A DNA stretch of 64,000 bases, taken from Streptomyces lateritius (lineage in GTDB: Bacteria > Actinomycetota > Actinomycetes > Streptomycetales > Streptomycetaceae). Positions 1-7,596 of the stretch are shown here, piece after piece; position 1 is the first letter of the stretch, and every line of letters starts with the position of its first letter. The position numbers were made by a program, and so were the translations under genes. The notes below the pieces were generated by a model. It saw only the letters and a list, made by a program, of their open reading frames with translations, did no database searches and was not told where the DNA came from. The stretch spans positions 1-64,000 of the forward strand of contig NZ_BMTO01000008.1 of NCBI RefSeq assembly GCF_014649715.1, read 5' to 3'.

Positions 1-2
1 TG

Positions 3-311
3 GACAACTACGTCACCCACAAGACGCCCGCCGTCAAGAAGTGGCTGTTGGCGCACCCGCGCTTCCACATGCACTTCACGCCGACGAGTTCGTCCTGGCT
101 GAACGTGGTGGAGCGGTGGTTCGCCGAGCTGACACAGAAGAAGCTCAAGCGCGGTGTCCACCGCTCCGTCCAGGCCCTCGAACGCGACATCCGTTCCTGG
201 CTCGCCGACTGGAACGAGCACCCCAGGCCGTTCGTCTGGACGAAGACCGCCGACGAGATCCTCGACAAAGTAGCCGCCTACTGCCGACGAATCTCCGACT
301 CAGGTCACTAG
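3..311 (+). CDS. IS630-type transposase, C-terminal part (cut by window edge)
   Basis: The frame is open from the first bases of the window, so the 5' end lies outside. The product contains HFTPTSSSWLNVVERWF, the stretch around the last catalytic acidic residue of IS630/Tc1-mariner DDE transposases. It ends with the WTKTADEIL and CRRISDSGH tail usual in actinobacterial members. It belongs to an insertion sequence that cuts and pastes DNA at TA-containing targets. The stop codon (309-311) lies within CTAG and overlaps, tail to tail, the stop codon of the SIS gene on the other strand. Only the last third of the protein is visible, so activity cannot be judged. Confidence 0.85.
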   Translation, partial: DNYVTHKTPAVKKWLLAHPRFHMHFTPTSSSWLNVVERWFAELTQKKLKRGVHRSVQALERDIRSWLADWNEHPRPFVWTKTADEILDKVAAYCRRISDSGH

Positions 312-1075
312 TGACGGAAGAAGATGCGGTCGCGGTACTCGTTCATCACGCGTCCGTTCCACTCGTGTCCGCCGTCGACGTTGCCGGAGCGCAGCAGCGG
401 CGGCTCGATGCCGAGACGGACCAGCTCCTCGGCGGCCGCGGCCGTCATGGCCTGCATCAGCGCACTGGTGACGACGGTGGAAGCGGGGGCGAACGGTGCC
501 TCGATGCCCTCGTGGGTGAGCTCCGCGTCCCCGACGGCGATCTTGGAGTCGAGGACGATGTCGCAGTGGTCCTTCAGGAACGTCCCCGAGACGTGCCGGG
601 ACTTCGTCTCCGTCGCGTACGCCACGGAGGTCACGCCGATCACGGTGAGGCCGAGCGCCCGCGCGTTCATCGCCATCTCCACCGGCAGGGCGTTGCGACC
701 GGAGAGCGAGATGATGATCAGTACGTCTCCGGCCTTGGCGGGCGAGGAGTCGAGGACCGCGCCCGCGAGGCCGTCGACCCGTTCCAGGGCGGAGCCGAGC
801 GTGGCGGGCATGACGTCGACGCCGACGACACCGGGCACGGCGAGCAGGTTCATCAGGGCGAGTCCGCCCGCCCGGTAGACGACGTCCTGGGCGGCCAGCG
901 AGGAGTGGCCGGCGCCGAAGGCGAAGAGGCGGCCGCCGGCGGCGACGGCTTCGGCGATCGCGGTGCCCGCGGCGGCGATCTCCCCGGCGTCCTCGTCGCG
1001 GACCTGCCGCAGCAGGCCGATGGCGGCGTCGAAGAACTGCCCGGCCAGCTTGGACTCGCGCGCGCTGTCGCCCAT
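308..1075 (-). CDS. SIS-domain sugar isomerase-like protein (UPF0309 family)
   Basis: This 255-aa cytosolic protein has a single sugar isomerase (SIS) phosphosugar-binding fold. Visible motifs are FAFGAGHSS near residue 45, the phosphate-binding IISLSGRN near residue 120, and SGNVDGG near the C terminus. The family usually contains isomerases, etherases or sugar-responsive regulators, and the substrate cannot be inferred here. I chose ATG 1075 because AGAAGGAG lies 8 bases upstream; an extension upstream to 1162 has no such site. The gene is divergent from dmdR1 across about 150 bp. Its TAG stop is shared with the CTAG end of the neighbouring transposase gene. Confidence 0.88.
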   Translation of the reverse strand: MGDSARESKLAGQFFDAAIGLLRQVRDEDAGEIAAAGTAIAEAVAAGGRLFAFGAGHSSLAAQDVVYRAGGLALMNLLAVPGVVGVDVMPATLGSALERVDGLAGAVLDSSPAKAGDVLIIISLSGRNALPVEMAMNARALGLTVIGVTSVAYATETKSRHVSGTFLKDHCDIVLDSKIAVGDAELTHEGIEAPFAPASTVVTSALMQAMTAAAAEELVRLGIEPPLLRSGNVDGGHEWNGRVMNEYRDRIFFRH

Positions 1076-1225
1076 TCCCGAAGCTCCTTCTCGCTGGTGT
1101 CGCGGATCACGGTGCGGTCTGGACCATTGCTCTGTCAATACCGCCTTGTCCGGGCGCGGCACGGTTGTCGGTGCGATGCGTCAGAATTGGTGCAGGGCCA
1201 GCGCACGACTCATCGAGGGGCACGT

Positions 1226-1918
1226 ATGTCCGGACTGATCGACACGACGGAGATGTATCTCCGCACCATCCTCGAGCTCGAAGAGGAAGGTGTGGTCCCG
1301 ATGCGCGCCCGGATCGCGGAGAGGCTCGACCAGAGCGGCCCCACGGTGAGCCAGACGGTGGCCCGGATGGAGCGCGACGGGCTGGTGACCGTCGCGGGCG
1401 ACCGTCATCTGGAACTGACGGAGGAGGGCCGCCGTCTCGCCACGCGCGTGATGCGCAAGCACCGCCTCGCCGAGTGCCTGCTCGTCGACGTGATCGGCCT
1501 GGAGTGGGAGCAGGTCCACGCCGAGGCCTGCCGCTGGGAGCACGTGATGAGCGAGGCCGTGGAGCGGCGGGTGCTCGAGCTGCTGCGGCACCCGACGGAG
1601 TCGCCGTACGGCAATCCGATCCCGGGTCTGGAGGAGCTGGGCGAGAAGGCCGGGGCGGAGGCGTTCCTGGACGACTCCATGGTGTCGCTGGCCGAGCTGG
1701 ACCCGGGCCAGGAGGGCAAGACGGTGATCGTCCGCCGGATCGGCGAGCCGATCCAGACGGACGCCCAGCTGATGTACACCCTGCGGCGGGCGGGCGTACA
1801 GCCCGGTTCCGTGGTGAGCGTGACGGAGTCGGCCGGCGGCATCCTCGTCGGCAGCAGCGGCGAGGCGGCCGAGCTGGGCTCCGACGTGGCGGCGCACGTC
1901 TTCGTCGCCAAGCGCTAG
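1226..1918 (+). CDS. dmdR1: DtxR/IdeR-family iron-dependent repressor (DmdR1 type)
   Basis: This 230-aa metalloregulator represses siderophore and iron-uptake genes when bound to Fe(II). It has an N-terminal winged helix (TTEMYLRTI, then SGPTVSQTVARME at residues 33-45) and a metal-binding/dimerisation domain with HKCLAEC-like HRLAECLL and ACRWEHVMSE around residues 90-110. An SH3-like domain with GEPIQTDAQLM and a VAAHVFVAKR end completes it. Length and architecture match Streptomyces DmdR1. ATG 1226 follows GAGGGG by 5 bases. In S. coelicolor dmdR1 overlaps an antiparallel gene, adm; an open frame also lies opposite here (about 1181-1897, minus), though GC-rich genes often show this by chance. 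The TAG stop is the first CTAG of a MITE-like repeat. Confidence 0.93.
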   Translation: MSGLIDTTEMYLRTILELEEEGVVPMRARIAERLDQSGPTVSQTVARMERDGLVTVAGDRHLELTEEGRRLATRVMRKHRLAECLLVDVIGLEWEQVHAEACRWEHVMSEAVERRVLELLRHPTESPYGNPIPGLEELGEKAGAEAFLDDSMVSLAELDPGQEGKTVIVRRIGEPIQTDAQLMYTLRRAGVQPGSVVSVTESAGGILVGSSGEAAELGSDVAAHVFVAKR

Positions 1919-1982
1919 GTCGCATCCGGAAGGTAGCGCCGTCTGCCCGCGGGCCAGGCGCGACTTTACGGATTCGGCCTAG
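1915..1982. repeat. CTAG-bounded MITE-like repeat, copy 1
   Basis: This 68-bp element runs from CTAG to CTAG with imperfect terminal inverted repeats: the left end CTAGGTCGCATCCGGAA pairs with the right end TTACGGATTCGGCCTAG at about 16 of 21 positions. The internal GCGCCGTCTGCCCGC also occurs at 44411-44425, and the right half resembles 21610-21643. It has no coding capacity. The left CTAG supplies the dmdR1 stop codon. Confidence 0.7.
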
Positions 1983-2258
1983 GTCTCAAGGCCTCGGCGC
2001 CTTGTCGTGAGGCGGTGTTCCGCGCGCGGCCGTCAGGCCCTTCGGCCTCGCGCGGCGGAGCAGCCGCCCCGTCACGCCCTCCCAGTGTCCCGCTGTGACG
2101 CGCGTGCCGCTCCGTCGTCGTGCGCCGTCGCACTCCGCGGCCCGATTTACGGCGGAATCACCACGCCCCACCCCTCGGCGTGCCAGTCTTGGTTCAGCCG
2201 TACGGCCGGGGAGGGGTGTGCGATGCAGGCGTCCGGGGTGGTGCGTCTTCAGACAGAG

Positions 2259-2286
2259 GGCCCCGGCGCCCATGGGCGCCGGGGCC
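2259..2286. terminator. Perfect 14-bp palindromic hairpin
   Basis: A perfect dyad of 14+14 bases centred on CATG (GGCCCCGGCGCC arms) can form a very stable hairpin. It lies in the long intergenic stretch 1983-2520 between dmdR1 and the hydrolase. No U-tract follows, as is common for Streptomyces terminators. It could end dmdR1 transcription about 340 bp downstream. The rest of this stretch shows no convincing gene. Confidence 0.5.
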
Positions 2287-2452
2287 TGTCCTCCCCTGTG
2301 CTGACCCGGAGCCCCGAGCTCCCAGGGTCATTCCCGCGGACCGTTTTTCCCCGAGCGGTCCGCCTCCCGCTGAAGATCTCCCCTCGGCGGCGCGCGTCAA
2401 CCCTTGAGCGCCGTCACTCGAACGAGGGGTGTTACGCGGCAGAACCACATTT

Positions 2453-2468
2453 TCGAATACAGGTTCGA
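2453..2468. promoter_or_regulatory. LexA-like SOS box candidate
   Basis: TCGAATACAGGTTCGA resembles the actinobacterial SOS box TCGAAC-N4-GTTCGA with one mismatch. It lies 53 bp upstream of the chosen start of the hydrolase gene, next to a GATAGT that could be a -10 element. An alpha/beta hydrolase is not a usual SOS gene, so this is a candidate only. Confidence 0.3.
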
Positions 2469-2520
2469 TAGTCTGGCGGCGCTCGACACGCTCGATGGGA
2501 AAGAGGGGGTGCCAGGAAAC

Positions 2521-3429
2521 ATGGTCCGACGTCTCGACGTGACCGGAGCCGACGGCGTACGCCTGGCTGCCTGGGAGTTCACGGAGCAGGGGCATGAGAA
2601 GGGGCGGGGGCGGGCCCGCCCGCGAGACGATCGCGATCCCCGTGCGCGGGCGGGGAGCTCGGCGGCCTTACTCCTCCACGGCCTCATGGGGCGCGCCTCC
2701 CACTGGGCCCCCACCGCCCGCTGGCTCGCCGCCCGCCACCGGACGGTCGCGCTCGACCAGCGGGGCCACGGCGGCAGCGACAAGCCCGCCGCGGGACCCT
2801 TCACCCGCGAGGTGTACGTCGCCGACGCCGTCGCCACGATCGAGCAGCTCGGCCTCGGCCCGGTCACCCTCATCGGCCACTCCATGGGCGCCCTGACCGC
2901 CTGGCAGCTCGCCGCCGAGCGAGCGGACCTGGTGCGAGCCCTGGTCATCTGCGACATGCGGGCATCGGCCCTGGGGGCGGCCTCGCAGCGCGAGTGGCAG
3001 GACTGGTTCCGCCGCTGGCCCGTGCCCTTCGCCTCGCTCGCCGACGTACGGAAGTGGTTCGCCGAGGACGACCCCTGGGTCGAGCGGCCCAACCCGGCCC
3101 GCGGCGAGTTCTTCGCCGAGGTGATGACCGAGGGCCCCGACGGCTGGTACCCGGTCTTCGACCCCGCCCAGATGCTGACCTCCCGCGCCACCTGGGTCCA
3201 CGACGCCCACTGGGACTCCCTCGCCCAGGTCCGCTGCCCGACCCTCGTCGTCCGCGGCCTGGACGGCGAACTGGGCCGCGCGGAGGCCCAGGAGATGGTC
3301 CGCGTCCTCCCCCACGGCGCCTACGCCGAGATCCCGGACGCCGGCCACCTCCTCCACTACGAACGCGACCACGCGGACGCATGGCGCGCCGCGATCGACC
3401 CGTTCCTGACCGGCGTGCTCACGTCGTGA
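2521..3429 (+). CDS. Alpha/beta hydrolase with an in-frame TTA codon
   Basis: This is a cytosolic alpha/beta hydrolase of about 302 aa, with substrate unknown. The oxyanion segment LLLHGLMG lies near residue 52, the DQRGHGGSD motif near 78, the nucleophile elbow GHSMGA near 119, an acid-bearing VVRGLDGELG near 243, and the catalytic His in IPDAGHLLHYE near 274. ATG 2521 follows AGGA; the frame stays open upstream to 2404, and a GTG at 2509 is an alternative. Codon 50 (2668-2670) is TTA, the rare leucine codon read by the bldA tRNA, so translation may depend on developmental stage. A low-complexity Arg/Gly-rich insertion (residues 25-45) precedes the first beta strand. Confidence 0.88.
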   Translation: MVRRLDVTGADGVRLAAWEFTEQGHEKGRGRARPRDDRDPRARAGSSAALLLHGLMGRASHWAPTARWLAARHRTVALDQRGHGGSDKPAAGPFTREVYVADAVATIEQLGLGPVTLIGHSMGALTAWQLAAERADLVRALVICDMRASALGAASQREWQDWFRRWPVPFASLADVRKWFAEDDPWVERPNPARGEFFAEVMTEGPDGWYPVFDPAQMLTSRATWVHDAHWDSLAQVRCPTLVVRGLDGELGRAEAQEMVRVLPHGAYAEIPDAGHLLHYERDHADAWRAAIDPFLTGVLTS

Positions 3430-3553
3430 GGCCCAGACCTCCGCGTGGGCCTTCGCGAGACGTGGACCCGCGCTGAGGGGTGTCCTTGGGGCAGGGTACG
3501 GTGCCCTCGCGGCGCGTCGAGGACCTCTCCGCGCCGCACCTGGGAGGGAATGA

Positions 3554-4780
3554 ATGCGCGCAACTTTGCTGCGGCGCCTGGCCGCGGTGGCCACGACGCT
3601 GGGGCTCACCTCGCTCGGTCTGCTCAGCGCGGGCTCGACGCCCGCGCAGGCCGCGATCAGCGACTGCCCGTCGGGTTACTTCTGTGCGTGGAAGACCGAC
3701 AACGGCACCGGCACGATGTACAAGACGAACGTGAACACGGCGACGCTGGGCGCCTGGGACAACACGTTCCGCTCGGTCGTCAACCGCACGTCCAAGTTCG
3801 TCTGTATGTACGACGACCAGAACTACGGCATGAACGGCATGGTCTCCACGCGGGAGCCCGACCCGGCGGGCACCGAGTGGGGCGGCCCCGGAAGCAATTC
3901 CGTCAGTTCGCTCAAGTTCGTCCCCACCGAGCGGGAGTGTGTCCTGCCGGCCCACCCCACCACCTGGTACGCGGGTGCGACCCCCACGGCCAAAGGCTTC
4001 GGCGACCTGACCGCGGACCGGCGTGCGGACGTTCTCGTCCGGGACAAGGCCGGCCGCCTGTGGTTCCTGTCCGGTGACAACACCGTGAAGCTGGTGGGCA
4101 CCGGCGGCTGGAACGTCTTCAACGCCCTCGTCCGGCACGGCGACTACAGCCGTGACGGCCGAGAGGACGTCATCGCCCGCGAGACGGCCACCGGAAAGCT
4201 GTGGCTGTACCCCGGCACCGGAACCGGCACGCTCGGCAGCCGCAAGCTGATCGGCACCGGCGGCTGGAACGCCATGAGCCGGCTCGTCGGCTTCGGCGAC
4301 CTGAACGGCGACAGCCGCTCGGACCTCGTCGCCGTGGAGAAGTCCACCGGCAAGCTGTGGCTGTATCCCGGCACGGCCACCGGCACCCTCGGAGCCCGTA
4401 CGCTCCTGGGCAGTGGCGGCTGGAACGCCATGAACGCGCTGGTCGGCGCGGGCGACATGAACGGCGACGGCCGAAGCGACCTGGTCGCCCGCGAGGCCTC
4501 CACCGGCAAGCTCTGGCTCTACCCGGGCAAGACCAGCGCCTTCGGCGCCCGCGTCCTGATCGGCTCCGGCGGCTGGAACTCTATGGAGACGATCCTCGGT
4601 GTCGGCGACTTCGGCGGCGACGGTCACAACGACATCGCCACCATCACCAACGCCAACTACTACAACGAGGCGTGCCGGGGGGTGGGTTGCCTGGTCATGT
4701 ACAAGGGCACCGGCACCGGCGCCCTTGCCCCCGGTTCGGTCGAGGGCACGGACTGGTGGCATCTGAACGGCATCTTCTGA
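3554..4780 (+). CDS. Secreted I36-type inhibitor domain fused to VCBS/FG-GAP repeats
   Basis: This 408-aa protein has a Sec signal peptide (RR, hydrophobic core, AQAA near residue 34). A peptidase-inhibitor-I36-like domain follows, with CPSGYFCAW and MYDDQNY at residues 38-100. Four or more VCBS/FG-GAP propeller modules then carry Ca-binding-like DLNGDSRSD and DMNGDGRSD and a recurring GKLWLYPGT strand (residues 150-390). It is exported and probably binds other proteins. The same propeller module occurs in the proteins at 46915 and 54058-61804. ATG 3554 lies 5 bases after GGGAGGG. An ATG at 3550 is out of frame. A strong hairpin terminator follows. Confidence 0.85.
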   Translation: MRATLLRRLAAVATTLGLTSLGLLSAGSTPAQAAISDCPSGYFCAWKTDNGTGTMYKTNVNTATLGAWDNTFRSVVNRTSKFVCMYDDQNYGMNGMVSTREPDPAGTEWGGPGSNSVSSLKFVPTERECVLPAHPTTWYAGATPTAKGFGDLTADRRADVLVRDKAGRLWFLSGDNTVKLVGTGGWNVFNALVRHGDYSRDGREDVIARETATGKLWLYPGTGTGTLGSRKLIGTGGWNAMSRLVGFGDLNGDSRSDLVAVEKSTGKLWLYPGTATGTLGARTLLGSGGWNAMNALVGAGDMNGDGRSDLVAREASTGKLWLYPGKTSAFGARVLIGSGGWNSMETILGVGDFGGDGHNDIATITNANYYNEACRGVGCLVMYKGTGTGALAPGSVEGTDWWHLNGIF

Positions 4781-4797
4781 TCCAGTGACGGTGACAT

Positions 4798-4828
4798 GAG
4801 GGCCTCCACCCCCCGGGTGGAGGCCCTC
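4798..4828. terminator. Terminator after the I36/VCBS gene
   Basis: A perfect 14-bp stem (GAGGGCCTCCACCC) with a 3-base loop starts 18 bases after the stop codon at 4780. Confidence 0.85.
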
Positions 4829-4858
4829 GGAAGTCGTTTCTCCACCGATCACGGTGGG

Positions 4859-5427
4859 CGTGAGTTCGAGTGTGACTGCCCGGCAGGGTGATCTTTCGGC
4901 GGTCTGGGTATCAAGCCAAGGGTGATCGGCGGGCGCGAGGGGGCGGACTTCGAATGGGGGCAGCGGACGAGCAGGACCTTGAGGACGGGGAAGACTGGCT
5001 GACGAAGGCCGAAGTCCGGGAGATCTGGCCGCAGATCAGGCCGAGCAGCATCAGGGCCGTGGCGCGGGCCAACAGCGTACGTACCTCGGCTGCGCCCTCC
5101 CCGGACCTGACCCGCGAGCCGACCTACCACGCGGCCGACGTACGCCACGTGGCCGCGCGGATCGCCCGGGGCGAGGCCGATGTCGCGCCCTGGCAGCGCG
5201 CCGACTCCGACGCTGCACGCGACGACGCCACACCCGGCCCACCGGTTCGGCAGCCCGTCAGTTGGGGGCCCGAGAACGTGCCGGGGCTGATCCTGCTGGT
5301 AATCATCGTGGGGCTGATCCTCTGGGGCCTGACCTCTCCCGACAACCACGGCACAGTAACGGACTTCGTGCGCTGAGTGCGCTAACTAGCGGTTGCTCTA
5401 TCGATCTTGGTGATCGTGAGTTCGAGT
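4859..5427. repeat. Interval flanked by tRNA-T-arm-like direct repeats
   Basis: CGTGAGTTCGAGT occurs at 4859-4871 and again at 5415-5427. Both copies sit in longer imperfect similarity, with GATC upstream and a GATCT/CGGC/AAG pattern downstream, about 70 bases in all. GTTCGAGT resembles a tRNA T-loop, so these could be old attachment-site scars around the small gene at 4954. Neither flank folds into a full tRNA. Confidence 0.4.
4954..5376 (+). CDS. Small protein with HTH-like N terminus and one C-terminal membrane helix
   Basis: I do not recognise this 140-aa product. Its first third (LTKAEVREIWPQIRPSSIRAVAR) looks like a short helix-turn-helix or scaffold segment. ADVRHVAARIARGEAD follows, and a single hydrophobic helix, LILLVIIVGLILWGL, lies near residues 110-125 with a short polar tail. 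This predicts a cytoplasmic N terminus anchored in the membrane. ATG 4954 lies about 10 bases after GAGGGGG; upstream in-frame codons back to 4888 lack a site. The gene lies between two tRNA-like direct repeats and next to a degenerate insertion sequence, so it belongs to an accessory patch. Confidence 0.6.
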   Translation: MGAADEQDLEDGEDWLTKAEVREIWPQIRPSSIRAVARANSVRTSAAPSPDLTREPTYHAADVRHVAARIARGEADVAPWQRADSDAARDDATPGPPVRQPVSWGPENVPGLILLVIIVGLILWGLTSPDNHGTVTDFVR

Positions 5428-5473
5428 CTGCCGACTCGGTCGGGCGATCTCCTGGTCGGCAGGGCATGAAAGT

Positions 5474-5528
5474 GGGGCCTCCCGTACAGCTCGTGGGTGT
5501 CGAATCCAGTCGAGCAACAGGAGGCCCC
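5474..5528. repeat. Inverted repeat upstream of the broken transposase
   Basis: GGGGCCTCC at 5474-5482 is matched by GGAGGCCCC at 5520-5528 with a 37-base loop. Such hairpins lie just upstream of transposase genes in several Streptomyces insertion sequences. It probably marks the leading end region of the element whose broken gene begins at 5531. Confidence 0.5.
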
Positions 5529-5530
5529 TG

Positions 5531-6441
5531 GTGCCGCAGTTTTCCGTCTCCGTGACATTGCCGTCCAACTCCGCGCCCATGTCGTGTGATTGCTCGCTCA
5601 CCGGTTCGGGGAACGCCGGGGACCGGCCGCACAGGCGTCCGAGGTGCCCCTCGGACATGACCGACGCGGAGTGGGCAGTCGTGCGCGACGCGATGCCCGT
5701 GCCCGCCTGGCTGGAGGGAAGGGGCGGGCAGCCGGAGAGCTACTGCCACCGGCAGCTGGTCGACGCGGTGCGCTGCCTGGTTGCGGGCGGCATTGCCTGG
5801 AGAGCGGTGCCTGCGGACTTCCCCGCATGGGACCGCGTCTACGCCTTCTTCCGGCGCTGGCGGGACAAGGGCCTGGTCGCCGAGTTCCACGACCCGGCTG
5901 CGCGACCGGGTCCGCGAGGCGTCGGGCCGTGATCCGGAGCCGACCGCCGGGATCATCGACGCGCAGTCGGTGAAAGGGGCCGCGTCGGTGCCGGTTGCCA
6001 GCCGGGGGTTCGACGGCGGGAAGAAGGTGAACGGCCGCAAGAGGCACATCGTCGTGGACACCCTCGGGCTTCTGCTGGCCGTGATGGTCATCGCCGCATC
6101 CGTCACCGACCGCGAGGCCGGCCGGACGCTGCTGGAGCGGCTGCGGATGCGGCACTGGCGCATCTCGCTGGTGTGGGCCGACGGCGGCTGCACCGGACGC
6201 CTGGTCGACCTCGCCCGCGATGTCCTGCGGATCGCGCTGACGGTGGTCAGACGCACCGACGACGCCACGGGCTTCGTGGTGCTGCCGAAAAGGTGGCTGG
6301 TGGAACGGACGTTCGCATGGCTGATGCACTCACGCCGCCTGGTCCGCGACTACGAGACCCGCACCGACACCTCCGAGGGCGATGATCCGGTGGTCGATGA
6401 GCATGGTCATGAGCCGCCGGCTCGCCCGGCGAGCACGCTGA
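5531..6441 (+). pseudogene. IS5-like DDE transposase, frameshifted twice
   Basis: Conserved coding starts about 5657 with MTDAEWAVVRDAMP and runs to 5895 (IAWRAVPADFPAWDRVYAFF). It continues one frame later with REASGRDPEPTAGIIDAQSVKG, GGKKVNGRKRHIVVDTLG and VWADGGCTG, then LVERTFAWLMHSRRLVRDYE. These contain the DDE catalytic D, D and E of IS5-family transposases. The first shift is at GACCCGG near 5892 and could be programmed, because IS427-type elements often split their transposase in two frames. The second, an extra G near 6378, displaces the normal MIRWSMSMVMSRRLARRA-like tail, which can be read to TGA 6441. The element is therefore probably dead. Its end overlaps the XRE gene on the other strand. 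Confidence 0.75.
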
Positions 6442-7003
6442 ACATCCCCGGACGTTTCTCGGCCATCCAGCCCCGCGCGGCCGGGCGCTTCACCTTCGAC
6501 CGCACTCCCTCCACCTTCGCCGCGACCACCTCCAGACCCAAGGCCGCCGCGAACTGCCGGCAGTCCATCTCCTCCCCGCTCCCCGCCAGGACCTCCACGA
6601 GCCGTTGGTAGTCCGGCGCCGGTGAGTCGAGAGCGAGCCCTTCCCTCCAGGCGGGAACCACCGAGCCGGGCACCGCCCCGGCGACCCACGCAGGCCGTTG
6701 GATGGCGGAGGCCCTCCGCTCCTCCGCCAGGTAGTCCTCGAACCACGCCGCCACCCCACTCGCCGTCACCTCCTCCGCGACCTCCAGAAGTGCACCTTGT
6801 GCACCCAGCAGCTCGTCCACGATCACGACGAATCTGCCCCTCGGGCGCCGCTCCCCGCGCTCGATCATCGCCACCTGGGACTTGGAATATCCGGTCTCCC
6901 TGCCCAGCAAGTCCTGCGACACCTTCGCTCGCTCGCGGTAGAAGCGCAGGAGCCTCCCGAAGGCCTTCGCGGCTCCTGGACCGCCCGTGTTCACATTGTT
7001 CAC
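6407..7003 (-). CDS. XRE-family regulator, C-terminal part replaced
   Basis: This 198-aa protein has an N-terminal XRE helix-turn-helix at residues 10-65 (GRLLRFYRERAKVSQDLLG, TGYSKSQVAMIERGERRP), as in the Scr1/WhiJ-like regulators of Streptomyces. The ligand-binding DUF5753 domain normally following is absent. After about residue 100 a different segment appears (RQFAAALGLEVVAAKVEGVRSKVKR, ARGWMAEKRPGMF), which looks like the small wHTH proteins carried by insertion sequences. The gene therefore seems to be a fusion made by transposition. GTG 7003 lies 6 bases after GGGGAGG. Direct repeats TGTGAAC-AA-TGTGAAC cover the start codon and may be its own operator. It is divergent from the gene at 7086. 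Confidence 0.7.
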   Translation of the reverse strand: MNNVNTGGPGAAKAFGRLLRFYRERAKVSQDLLGRETGYSKSQVAMIERGERRPRGRFVVIVDELLGAQGALLEVAEEVTASGVAAWFEDYLAEERRASAIQRPAWVAGAVPGSVVPAWREGLALDSPAPDYQRLVEVLAGSGEEMDCRQFAAALGLEVVAAKVEGVRSKVKRPAARGWMAEKRPGMFSVLAGRAGGS

Positions 7004-7085
7004 AGACCACCTCCCCGAGTGCACAGTCCGCCACAAACGGCCTGTGGCGCTGGTCACAGTAGAGCTGGGCCGGAAAGCTGGCGTC

Positions 7086-7496
7086 ATGAATTCGCGCAAG
7101 TCACTTGACGGCGTGCCCTCTTGGGTGCCCGCCACCGGTCATGCCCTCCGCCACGCGGGCGTGCACTTCGACGCCGTACGGATCGGAGGGTTCCTCGGTG
7201 AGGACGTGGCGTACCGGCTCATGGAGTTCACGGACTTCCAGGCCGGGCCGATCGTCCGCGAGGCCACCGGCGAGAAGAACCTGTACTTTTTGCTGCCGCC
7301 GGGGTCGGCCGCCGCCCACGCCTGGCCGGCTCCCGCGCGGGCGCTGAGCCGGAGCGGCCGGGGCTTGGCCTTCGTCGGCATCCCCGCGCTCCACGGCTCG
7401 ACCTGGCCCCTGGACTGGCGGTCCCGGCCCACGGCCGAAGACCCCTTCGTGGAACCGGACTTGTTGCACAACATGGTCATTGATGCGGTACGGTGA
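7086..7496 (+). CDS. Conserved streptomycete hypothetical protein, partner of XRE regulator
   Basis: This 136-aa soluble protein has no catalytic motif I recognise. It contains SWVPATGHALRHAGVHFDAVRI at the N terminus, GEKNLYFLLPPGSAAAHAWP in the middle and DLLHNMV at the end. Such proteins occur divergently next to XRE/DUF5753 regulators in Streptomyces, as here with 83 bp between the starts. This resembles a regulator-effector pair. The role is unknown. ATG 7086 is the start that fits the conserved MNSRKSL-type N terminus; no strong ribosome-binding site is visible. Confidence 0.65.
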   Translation: MNSRKSLDGVPSWVPATGHALRHAGVHFDAVRIGGFLGEDVAYRLMEFTDFQAGPIVREATGEKNLYFLLPPGSAAAHAWPAPARALSRSGRGLAFVGIPALHGSTWPLDWRSRPTAEDPFVEPDLLHNMVIDAVR

Positions 7497-7596
7497 CCGC
7501 GACATCACGCTCCGTGAGAATGGAGCGGCCCTCGGTGGTGCGCCAACACCAGGATCCGAGGGCCTTCACCACTAGTGGACTGGAGCTCCACCAGAA

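Noticed and set aside
41..1918. Very long plus-strand frame (625 codons) covering the antisense of the SIS gene and dmdR1
   Set aside because: The first two thirds are antisense to a well-supported SIS gene and have biased composition. Only the dmdR1 part from 1226 has a ribosome-binding site and homology.
2120..2407. Possible small proteins in the 1983-2520 gap
   Set aside because: All frames are Arg/Pro-biased and cross the strong palindrome at 2259; none has a good start site.
4840..4890. A tRNA gene suggested by GAGTTCGAGT
   Set aside because: No acceptor stem or anticodon arm can be drawn around it; only a T-loop-like fragment is present.
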